Source: Chloroflexota bacterium
Lineage (GTDB): Bacteria; Chloroflexota; Dehalococcoidia; UBA3495
Reading direction: 5' to 3'
Length of the DNA: 20,425 bases
NCBI GenBank assembly: GCA_022563275.1
Contig: JADFNR010000060.1
Location: 1 to 20,425 of the forward strand
This document shows positions 1 to 7,046 of the stretch, one piece after another. Each line of letters starts with the position of its first letter. The first letter of the stretch is position 1. A model generated the notes under the pieces. The model saw nothing but the letters and a program-made list of their open reading frames with translations, searched no databases and was not told where the DNA came from. The translations under genes were made by a program, and so were the position numbers.

Positions 1-23
1 ACCTCTGTTCCGACGCTCTGGCC

Positions 24-467
24 ATGAACAGCACCCCGGCAGAGGGCGCGGCTGAAGCCATCGGCGAAGAACTCCGGGAGACTCTGGGAGCCGCCGCGGT
101 CCCTGAGCCCGAGCCGGAACCGGAGCCTGACGATTCTTTGAACGTCAATGAAGTCCTCTTCAGCTTCATGAGCGAGATTGACAAACTAGGCGAGCTGTCG
201 CGGCTGCTGGGCCGGCTGAGGTTCGCCGTTGATGGGGCGGACCATTCGGAAGCGGACGAGGTCGGCGCGGAGATCACTGTGCTGGCCCGCCACCTGCCCG
301 AGAATTTCAAGGTGCGCGACCTCCTGAACGTGGCCAAGGATAACTCGGAACGGAGCTCGCAACTGGCCAAACTCTACATCGACCGTTGCTTCAGGCTCTC
401 CTCCGGAGACGCCGGGGCGGCAATCGAACTGGATGCCCAGATCCAGATGTTGATGGACCAGGACTAG
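24..467 (+). CDS. Hypothetical acidic protein upstream of recF
   Basis: I do not recognise this protein. It is 147 aa from the first ATG in the window, but the frame is open to the window edge and no Shine-Dalgarno sequence precedes this ATG, so the true start may lie outside. Residues about 28-38 are a Pro-Glu repeat (PEPEPEPEPDD) that looks like a disordered linker. The rest (about 40-147) is predicted mostly helical, with a leucine-rich stretch around SEIDKLGELSRLLGRL, no membrane segment, no signal peptide and no cysteine pair. It ends 45 bases before recF on the same strand and so may share its transcript. Codon use resembles its neighbours. A regulatory or structural role is possible, but nothing in the sequence shows it. 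Confidence 0.6.
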   Translation: MNSTPAEGAAEAIGEELRETLGAAAVPEPEPEPEPDDSLNVNEVLFSFMSEIDKLGELSRLLGRLRFAVDGADHSEADEVGAEITVLARHLPENFKVRDLLNVAKDNSERSSQLAKLYIDRCFRLSSGDAGAAIELDAQIQMLMDQD

Positions 468-512
468 CAAGTCCGGCTCTCCAGACCAGTCTAACGGGAG
501 GAACACGACAGG

Positions 513-1757
513 TTGGCTTACCTCTCCCGATTGCGGCTGACGAATTTTCGCAACCTTGTTCACCTGGATGTTGGCTTGTCTCCCGGTGTGACGGTCTACT
601 ACGGCCCCAACGCCCAGGGCAAAACCACGCTGCTTGAAGCTGTCTATCTGCTCTGTATCGCCAGGTCTTTCCGGGCCGAGAACGAGCGTGAAGTGGTCAA
701 CTTCGACGCAGCCAAAGCCGGTGAGCAAGCGTTGGTAGACGGGACCATCGAGAAAAACGGCCAGCGGCTCCGCGTGATAATCGGCTACCAGCCAACACAA
801 CGCATGGGCCAAGACACCAACGGCCTGACCTATAACGTCCGGAAGGAGATTCGGGTCAACCGGCTCAGACGCACTGCGGGGGAGTTGATCGGCGAGGTGA
901 ACGCCGTTCTGTTCAGTGCCGCGGACATCGAATTGGTCCATGGGCCGCCGTCGGGCCGCAGGCGTTTCTTGGATATCCTCTTGTCCCAGGCCGACCCGGT
1001 CTATCTCAAGGGCCTGCAGCGGTATCAGCGGGTGGTGCAGCAGCGGAACCAATTGCTGCGGCTGATCAGGGAAGGCCGTGCCCAGGGCGACGAGCTTGCC
1101 TACTGGGATGACGAGCTGGTCCGGGAAGGCGCCCAGATCACCTGGCGAAGATATGAAGCCATGCGGAAGCTCACGGTGGCCTGCGTGCGCCACCACGAGG
1201 ACCTGAGCGGCCCAGAGGAGACGCTGGAAGTAGAGTACCGGCCAAGCGTGGCCCTGGCGGGCAGTGTGAGCGAGGTCGAGGACAATTTCCGGGAAGCGTT
1301 GGCCGCCGCGGCCCACCGGGAGCGGGCCCGGCCAATGACGGCGGTGGGGCCCCACCGGGACGACTTCAGCCTGAACATCGACGGGGTGGACATGGGCGTG
1401 TTCGCGTCCCGGGGTCAAGCGCGCACCCTTGCGCTGGCGCTGCGGTTGGCCGAGGCGGAGTTTCTGGCATCGGTGCGCGGCGAGGCGCCGTTGGTGTTGT
1501 TCGATGATGCATTGTCGGAGATGGACAGCTCCCGCAGGCACCGGCTGCTGGAGAAGGCCACGCAGTACGAACAGGTCCTGATCACCACCACCGACTTGGA
1601 CCAGGTTAACGATTTCTTCGGCGCAGGGGCCAACTATCTCTATGTCTCCAACGGAGAAGTCTGGCCCTCAGACAAGGACGGGAATGTGGGAGACAGGCCA
1701 GTGTCGGGCCAAGACGCCGGTGAAGAAGCAGGCAAGGCTATCGACGAATCGGCGTGA
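513..1757 (+). CDS. recF: DNA replication and repair protein RecF
   Basis: RecF is an SMC/ABC-like ATPase that binds single/double-strand junctions at gapped DNA and helps RecO and RecR load RecA. The Walker A motif GPNAQGKTT is at residues 31-39, just after the family-typical N-terminal LRLTNFRNL. The ABC signature region is near residue 298 (SRGQARTLALALRLAE), and Walker B is LVLFDDALSEMD near 327-338. The TTG start is chosen because a GGGAGG-type ribosome site lies at about 495-502 and the RecF fold begins at once. At 414 aa it is longer than the usual 360-380: the last 40 or so residues form a polar, acidic tail outside the conserved fold. dnaN and gyrB, frequent neighbours of recF, are not seen on this side; purL follows after 65 bases. 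Confidence 0.96.
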   Translation: MAYLSRLRLTNFRNLVHLDVGLSPGVTVYYGPNAQGKTTLLEAVYLLCIARSFRAENEREVVNFDAAKAGEQALVDGTIEKNGQRLRVIIGYQPTQRMGQDTNGLTYNVRKEIRVNRLRRTAGELIGEVNAVLFSAADIELVHGPPSGRRRFLDILLSQADPVYLKGLQRYQRVVQQRNQLLRLIREGRAQGDELAYWDDELVREGAQITWRRYEAMRKLTVACVRHHEDLSGPEETLEVEYRPSVALAGSVSEVEDNFREALAAAAHRERARPMTAVGPHRDDFSLNIDGVDMGVFASRGQARTLALALRLAEAEFLASVRGEAPLVLFDDALSEMDSSRRHRLLEKATQYEQVLITTTDLDQVNDFFGAGANYLYVSNGEVWPSDKDGNVGDRPVSGQDAGEEAGKAIDESA

Positions 1758-1822
1758 CCGGTGTATACATCATGCAAAGATGGGCCGGAATAAATGAGAC
1801 TAGGGTGAGGGTTGGATAGTAG

Positions 1823-4030
1823 ATGGCGGTGACCAAAGAAACATTGGACGAGATCGCGCTTTCGCGGGCCGAATACGACCTGATCGTCGAGCGGTTGGAC
1901 CGAGAGCCCAACCCCGTCGAATTGGGCATGTTTGGGGCGCTCTGGAGCGAACACTGCGGCTACAAGCACTCCCGGCCGTTGCTGCGGTTGTTCAGTCAGA
2001 AGTCCGACCGGGTCCTGTCCCAGACCGGCGCGGAGAACGCCGGTGCGGTGGATATCGGCGATGGCTTGGCGGTGGTGTTCAAGGTCGAGTCCCATAACCA
2101 TCCCTCCGCTGTTGAACCACTGCAGGGAGCTGCCACCGGCGTGGGCGGCATCGTCCGGGACATCCTGGCCATGGGCGCCCGGCCCATCGCCCTGCTCAAC
2201 TCCCTCCGGTTCGGACCTCTAGACGAACCACAGAATAAGTACCTGTTCGACGGCGTTGTGGGCGGCATCTCGTGGTACGGCAACTGTATCGGCGTGCCCG
2301 ACGTGGCCGGTGAGATTTGTTTCGATGAGTCCTACTCCCAGAATCCCTTGGTGAACGCCATGTGCGTGGGGTTGGTCCGGGCCGACAGCATCGCCACCTC
2401 AGCGGCCAGCGAGGTGGGCAACGTTTTGCTGCTGGTGGGCGCCGGCACCGGGCGAGACGGCATCCACGGGGCATCTGGATTGGCGTCCCGCACCTTTGAA
2501 GAAGAGGTGGAGCTGCGTCCCACGGTCCAGGTGGGCAACCCGTTCCTGGAAAAGGTGCTAATAGAGGCTTGCCTGGAGGCGCTGGACACCGGTCTGGTGA
2601 ACGCAATCCAAGACCTGGGCGCGGCGGGATTGACCAGCGCGGCCGTGGAGTCAGCGGCCAGCGGCGGCCGGGGCATCCGTCTGGATATCTCCCAGGTCCA
2701 CCAGCGGGAACAGGGCATGAGCCCCTACGAGGTGATGCTCTCGGAGTCTCAGGAGCGGATGTTGTTGGTGGTGGCGCCGGCGAACGTCCCCGCCATCAGG
2801 GCCGTCTTCGATAAATGGGACGTGACTTGCCGTGAGATCGGCCACGTTATCGCCGAGCAGCTTGCGCAAGTAGCCGTCGGGCCGGACCTGGTGGCCGACC
2901 TGCCCATCGGTCCTCTTTCGGAAGCGCCGCAATACCGTTTGAAAGGGAAGCCGTCCGATGAAGATATCCGACGTCTTCATCTAGAGTTGGACTCTGTGCC
3001 GCTGCCCTCGGAGGGGCCGGAAGGAACGCTGCTGCGCCTCCTGGCGGCGCCCAACATCGCCAACAAAGAGGGAGTCTACCGGCAGTATGACTACCAGGTC
3101 CAGACCAACACCGTGGTGGGTCCGGGGAGTGACGCGGCGGTCCTGAGGGTGAAGGGGACGAAGAAAGCCATCGCTTTGACCATCGACGGCAACGGGCGTT
3201 TCTGCCGGTTGGACCCGTTCCAGGGAGGTCAGATCGTGGTTGCCGAGGTCTGCCGGAACCTGAGTTGTTCCGGAGCCTTGCCCTTGGCGGTGACCGATTG
3301 CCTCAACTTTGGCAATCCGGAGCGGCCCGAAATCTACCACCAACTGGAGCAGTGCATCCTGGGTATCGCCGAGGCCTGCCGGGTCCTGGAAGTGCCGGTG
3401 GTTAGCGGCAATGTGAGCCTGTACAACGAGTCCAGAGGAAAGGCCATCTTCCCCACGCCTGTCGTGGGCGGCTTGGGTCTGTTGGAAGACGCCGCCAAAG
3501 CGACCCGGTCGGCCTTTGCCGAAGAAGGAATGTTGGTTTGTTTGTTGGGCGCCAACACCAGCGAAGTTGAAGTCGATGACCTGGCCGGCAGTGAGTACCT
3601 GCAGTGGGTCCACGGGCGGGTGGAAGGCAGCCCGAAGATAGATATCGACCTAGAGAAGCGGGTGCAGCAGGTCTGCCGCGATGCCATCGACCGGGGCCTG
3701 ATCACATCAGCCCACGATTGCTCGGAAGGCGGCCTGGCGGTGGCCCTGGCCGAATGCGCCATCCAAGGCGGAATCGGCTTCAACGGCGATTTTCCTGTCC
3801 CCGGCCGTTGGGACGCCGCCCTGTTTGGAGAACGGCAGTCGCGCATCGTCGTCGGTCTGCCCGAGAACCATTGGAACGCCCTGGCTGCCCTGGCCTCAGA
3901 CTTGGGGGTGCCAGTCGTAAAACTGGGGTATACTGGGGGCGACCGCTTCCATCTCAGCGGGCAGGTGGACCTGCCCATCTCGCAGATCAGGGATGTGTGG
4001 AACAAAGGTCTGGAGGCAGCCGGTGGATAG
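1823..4030 (+). CDS. purL: Phosphoribosylformylglycinamidine synthase subunit PurL
   Basis: This is the synthase subunit of FGAM synthetase, which converts FGAR, ATP and ammonia to FGAM in step four of de novo purine synthesis; in the small-PurL type, PurQ supplies ammonia and PurS bridges the complex. The length of 735 aa matches small PurL and not the roughly 1300-aa fused enzyme. The family-defining WSEHCGYKHS is at residues 41-50, including the conserved active-site histidine, and SHNHPSAVEP follows near 92-101. The two repeated AIRS-type halves are visible, the second with a nucleotide-binding segment near SDAAVLRVKGT and a CSEGGLAVALAE motif late in the protein. No purQ or purS is present in this window, so they must lie elsewhere. 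The stop codon is overlapped by the next gene. Confidence 0.97.
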   Translation: MAVTKETLDEIALSRAEYDLIVERLDREPNPVELGMFGALWSEHCGYKHSRPLLRLFSQKSDRVLSQTGAENAGAVDIGDGLAVVFKVESHNHPSAVEPLQGAATGVGGIVRDILAMGARPIALLNSLRFGPLDEPQNKYLFDGVVGGISWYGNCIGVPDVAGEICFDESYSQNPLVNAMCVGLVRADSIATSAASEVGNVLLLVGAGTGRDGIHGASGLASRTFEEEVELRPTVQVGNPFLEKVLIEACLEALDTGLVNAIQDLGAAGLTSAAVESAASGGRGIRLDISQVHQREQGMSPYEVMLSESQERMLLVVAPANVPAIRAVFDKWDVTCREIGHVIAEQLAQVAVGPDLVADLPIGPLSEAPQYRLKGKPSDEDIRRLHLELDSVPLPSEGPEGTLLRLLAAPNIANKEGVYRQYDYQVQTNTVVGPGSDAAVLRVKGTKKAIALTIDGNGRFCRLDPFQGGQIVVAEVCRNLSCSGALPLAVTDCLNFGNPERPEIYHQLEQCILGIAEACRVLEVPVVSGNVSLYNESRGKAIFPTPVVGGLGLLEDAAKATRSAFAEEGMLVCLLGANTSEVEVDDLAGSEYLQWVHGRVEGSPKIDIDLEKRVQQVCRDAIDRGLITSAHDCSEGGLAVALAECAIQGGIGFNGDFPVPGRWDAALFGERQSRIVVGLPENHWNALAALASDLGVPVVKLGYTGGDRFHLSGQVDLPISQIRDVWNKGLEAAGG

Positions 4031-5252
4031 CGCACCACTCCGCGTTCTGTTTCTGACCCCCTATTTCCGGCCCTATCTGGGGGGTATCGAAAGGGCGATA
4101 GAGCAGCTATCGTTCCAGATGCAGCAGTCGTCCGCCATCGAAGCCGTTGGCGTCCTCACGACCAAATACTCCTTCCCCCGGCTTCCCCAACCGACCTGGG
4201 CTGACAGGGAAACTACCCCTGAGGGCATCTCCATCTACCGGCTCTCCGGATTCCCCCGCCGGTCCATCCCGCTCTACTCGGTCCCTTTGGTCTGGTTCTC
4301 GCCGCTGCGTCTGAAGAAATATCTGGACGAATTCAGGCCCGACGTGATTCATTTCGTGGGAGACGGCTGGTTCTGGGGCCACCTATGGGCGTGGTTCTGG
4401 TACCGGGGCCGGGCCCGGTTCGTGTTCACCCCTTCCTACCATACCCTGCCAATCAGCAGGTGGTGGCTGAAACCCATCAACGCCTTCCTGTGCCGCGTCG
4501 CTGACCGGGTGGTGGCGTTGACCAGCCTCGAGGCGAAGGGTGTCCACCGGGCCTACCTGGCGCCCAAAGACAAATTGGGGGTGATCGGCTGGGGCGCTTC
4601 TATTGAAGGACCTCGAAACCCGGCCGAGGCAAAAGGCGCACCGGTCCCAGAGCAAGGCCAGCCCCAACTGGCAGAGGACCGGGGAGGCGAAGCTGAATCC
4701 AAGCCCCTGACGGTCCTTTGCGTCGGGCGGTTGGGGGACCATAAAGGCCAGCTATGGCTGCTGGATACCTACCTACAGGCCCGTGCCGAGTTCAAGCATC
4801 CGGTACGCATGGTCCTGGTGGGCCGGGACGAGGGCGGCGCTGCCGGCATCGAGAAATACATCGCTCAGCACAATCTTCAGGGAGAGGTGGTCGTGACCGG
4901 CGAAGTGTCAGATGGCGAGCTGGACCAATGGTACGCCGAAGCCGACCTGTTCACTCTTTTCTCCCGCTACGAGGCGTTTGGCCTGGTGTTCTTGGAGGCC
5001 ATGGTCCACGGCGTCCCGGTGTTGACCCACGATGTTGGCGCCAACCGGGAGGTGCTGCAGCAGGGAGCGGTCGTGGGCCCCAGGTTCGACAGAGAAGCGG
5101 CTACCAGGGAGTTGATACGCCTGGTGAACGATGACACAGCCCGGCGGGAACTGGGACGTGAAGCCCAGCGGTACGCCCTTGCTGAGTTCACGTGGCCGGC
5201 GGTCGCCAAGAAGTATCTGGATATTTATCAACAGACCCGCACCGCGGCCTGA
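4023..5252 (+). CDS. GT4-family glycosyltransferase
   Basis: A GT-B fold glycosyltransferase of 409 aa that should transfer a sugar from an activated donor to an unidentified acceptor. The N-terminal half opens with RVLFLTPYFRPYLGGIERA, typical of GT4 enzymes, and the C-terminal half carries LTVLCVGRLGDHKGQ and the donor-site EX7E motif EAFGLVFLE, with glutamates near 317 and 325. A polar low-complexity stretch near 200-230 (GAPVPEQGQPQLAEDRGGE) is inserted between the domains. The GTG start at 4023 is preferred over the ATG at 3993 because GGAGG at 4012-4016 sits six bases before it and the fold begins directly after it. It overlaps the purL stop by eight bases, implying translational coupling. 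A GH63-like gene follows after 28 bases. Donor and product cannot be read from sequence. Confidence 0.88.
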   Translation: MDSAPLRVLFLTPYFRPYLGGIERAIEQLSFQMQQSSAIEAVGVLTTKYSFPRLPQPTWADRETTPEGISIYRLSGFPRRSIPLYSVPLVWFSPLRLKKYLDEFRPDVIHFVGDGWFWGHLWAWFWYRGRARFVFTPSYHTLPISRWWLKPINAFLCRVADRVVALTSLEAKGVHRAYLAPKDKLGVIGWGASIEGPRNPAEAKGAPVPEQGQPQLAEDRGGEAESKPLTVLCVGRLGDHKGQLWLLDTYLQARAEFKHPVRMVLVGRDEGGAAGIEKYIAQHNLQGEVVVTGEVSDGELDQWYAEADLFTLFSRYEAFGLVFLEAMVHGVPVLTHDVGANREVLQQGAVVGPRFDREAATRELIRLVNDDTARRELGREAQRYALAEFTWPAVAKKYLDIYQQTRTAA

Positions 5253-5280
5253 TTCCCGGCCCGGTTTCGAGGAGTAGCAT

Positions 5281-6519
5281 TTGGACCGAGAAGCGCTGGA
5301 AGAAGGCGCACGCAAGATACTGCTGACCAATCTGCGCCAGGGAGTGGCCGATTGGAACGGCCAGAAGTACAGCTTTGTCTGTCCATCGTTGACTGGGTAT
5401 CCCTTCCAGTGGTTCTGGGACTCGTGCTTCCACGCCATCGCCTTGATTCACCTTGACCAAGATCAGGCGAAAGCTGAACTTAGGACGTTGATGAGCGGCG
5501 CCCTGCCCGACGGCTTCATGCCCCACATCATCTTCTGGGAGATGGAGAAACAGCCCGACTTCCTGAGCCGGAACATCGTTGGCCAGACCGACCCCCATTA
5601 CAGCTCCACCATGCAGCCGCCCATCATCGCCTACGCCGTGGAACGGGTGTACCGGGCCACCGGCGATGAGGACTTCCGGGATGCGGCCCTGCCGGTGTTG
5701 ACCGGTTTCTACCGTTGGCTCCGAAATACCAGGGACCCCGATGACGACGGGCTGATCGCGGTGATTCAGCCGGAGGAAGCGGGGACGGACTGTTCTCCCA
5801 AGTACGACGAAGCCCTTGGGCTAACCGAACTTTCCAATCAGGGGTTCATCGCCGCCTTGAAGGAGATATACCGGGCCTACGAGCCGCTGCGGGGCGACGA
5901 CCAAAAGATTCTGGCCGCTGACCTTTTTCATGTCGAGGACGTCCTGGTGAACTCGATCTATGCCTTTGGGATGCGCTCCTTGGCTCGTCTGCTGGAAGAA
6001 TCCGGGGATTCGACGCAGGCGGAGGAGTTCAACCGCGAGGCTGACCGCACCAGAGACGCCCTGCTGGAGAAGTGCTGGGACGAGGAAGCCGGGGCGTTTT
6101 TCGACCTTTCGGGCGTCGCTGAAAAGCCGGTGCGGGTCGTGACCATCAGTTCCTTGATGCCCCTGATATTGGACGACCTCCCCAGGCCCATCGTGGAGCG
6201 GCTGGTCAAAGACTGGGTGTCTTCGCCCGACCATTTTTGGACTCCCTATCCGCTGCCCTCCGTTCCGGCCTCGGACCCCAAGTTCATGCCCGGCAATCCC
6301 AGGGGGTTCATCTGGCGCGGCCCCTCGTGGATCAACACCAATTGGTTCTTGTCCCACGCCCTGCGGGGCCACGGCTACCCGGAGCTGGCCGACACCATCG
6401 TGGCCAAGAGTCATGAGTGCATCGAAAAATCGGGTTTCAGAGAGTATTACCACCCATTTACCGCCGAAGGGTTGGGCGCCCGGGACTTTGGCTGGTCCAC
6501 GTTGATTCTGGATATGTGA
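5281..6519 (+). CDS. GH63-like alpha-glycosidase (mannosyl/glucosylglycerate hydrolase-like)
   Basis: A 412-aa cytosolic protein without signal peptide, with the pattern of a single-domain (alpha/alpha)6-barrel glycoside hydrolase related to GH63/GH37. Visible landmarks are FQWFWDSCFHA (42-52), AGTDCSPKYDEA (167-178), RGFIWRGPSWINTNWFL in the last third, and AEGLGARDFGWST (395-407). By analogy with mannosylglycerate hydrolases, which are about the same length, D170 would be the general acid and E396 the general base; this is from family knowledge, not shown here. The TTG start follows GAGGAG at about 5269-5274. It sits directly after a GT4 gene, so the pair may make and break the same alpha-glycoside, possibly a compatible solute. 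Alternatives are a trehalase-like or debranching-type activity. Confidence 0.8.
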   Translation: MDREALEEGARKILLTNLRQGVADWNGQKYSFVCPSLTGYPFQWFWDSCFHAIALIHLDQDQAKAELRTLMSGALPDGFMPHIIFWEMEKQPDFLSRNIVGQTDPHYSSTMQPPIIAYAVERVYRATGDEDFRDAALPVLTGFYRWLRNTRDPDDDGLIAVIQPEEAGTDCSPKYDEALGLTELSNQGFIAALKEIYRAYEPLRGDDQKILAADLFHVEDVLVNSIYAFGMRSLARLLEESGDSTQAEEFNREADRTRDALLEKCWDEEAGAFFDLSGVAEKPVRVVTISSLMPLILDDLPRPIVERLVKDWVSSPDHFWTPYPLPSVPASDPKFMPGNPRGFIWRGPSWINTNWFLSHALRGHGYPELADTIVAKSHECIEKSGFREYYHPFTAEGLGARDFGWSTLILDM

Positions 6520-6629
6520 GACCCGGCGGCCAAGTCCCGTCCACCGGTTATATCGAGGGCAACGTCAGAGGCCGGTGGGACTGGGGAATCAAGTGGATAG
6601 GGGGCGTTGAAGTTCGAAAGACCCAGGCA

Positions 6630-6983
6630 GTGATCAGGGGCTGGTGCTTCGTGGCAGCGTCCCTTTACCTCGTGGTGTTGCTGGTTGTTGTGGCGGTCTT
6701 GATCGGACGGGACACAATGCACCAGTCGCAGCACAGTTGGGGAGAAAACTTGATCGGTCCAGCTGTCGTGATCTTTCAGTTATCAGCGCTGAGCCTATTT
6801 GGTTGGGGGCTGGTCGTTTGGAGTCCAGCATTGGCATGGAAAGTGCGTCTGTCGGCGTGGCTGATGTTGTTCGCAGGGTTGATTCCCATGGTTAGTTTTT
6901 CGATTTTTCTAGCGCCGCTTTTGATGTCGATGGCACCGGCCTTGTGGCCCTGGCGCGAGTTAAAAAGGCGAATAGAAACCTAA
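6630..6983 (+). CDS. Small multi-pass membrane protein, unknown function
   Basis: I do not recognise a family. From the GTG at 6630 it gives 117 aa with three or four hydrophobic segments: FVAASLYLVVLLVVVAVLIG near the N-terminus, AVVIFQLSALSLFGWGLVVW in the middle, and LSAWLMLFAGLIPMVSFSIF running into LAPLLMSMAPALW. It ends in a basic cytoplasmic-looking tail (RELKRRIET). The same frame stays open back to 6417, but that part overlaps the GH63-like gene and is not hydrophobic, so the later start is preferred; no convincing ribosome site decides it, and an ATG at 6717 is also possible. Base composition is more AT-rich than in the neighbours. It is followed at once by a strong terminator, which supports it being the last gene of the unit. 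Confidence 0.5.
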   Translation: MIRGWCFVAASLYLVVLLVVVAVLIGRDTMHQSQHSWGENLIGPAVVIFQLSALSLFGWGLVVWSPALAWKVRLSAWLMLFAGLIPMVSFSIFLAPLLMSMAPALWPWRELKRRIET

Positions 6984-7014
6984 AAAAGCGTCCGCCAAAG
7001 GCGGACGCTTTTTT
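6982..7014. terminator. Bidirectional intrinsic terminator
   Basis: A perfect inverted repeat: six A, then GCGTCCGCC, loop AAA, GGCGGACGC, then six T. The nine-base-pair GC stem is flanked by A and T tracts, so it is a rho-independent terminator read from either strand. It lies between the converging membrane-protein gene (ends 6983) and the minus-strand NYN gene (ends 7047) and should stop both. Confidence 0.95.
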
Positions 7015-7046
7015 GTGGCTCGATTTAATTTGCGGCTGAGGTCGGT

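Noticed and set aside
186..1541. Long minus-strand open frame opposite recF
   Set aside because: It lies wholly opposite recF, which has full family motifs; the translation is rich in Gln, His and Pro with no recognisable domain. High GC explains such open antisense frames.
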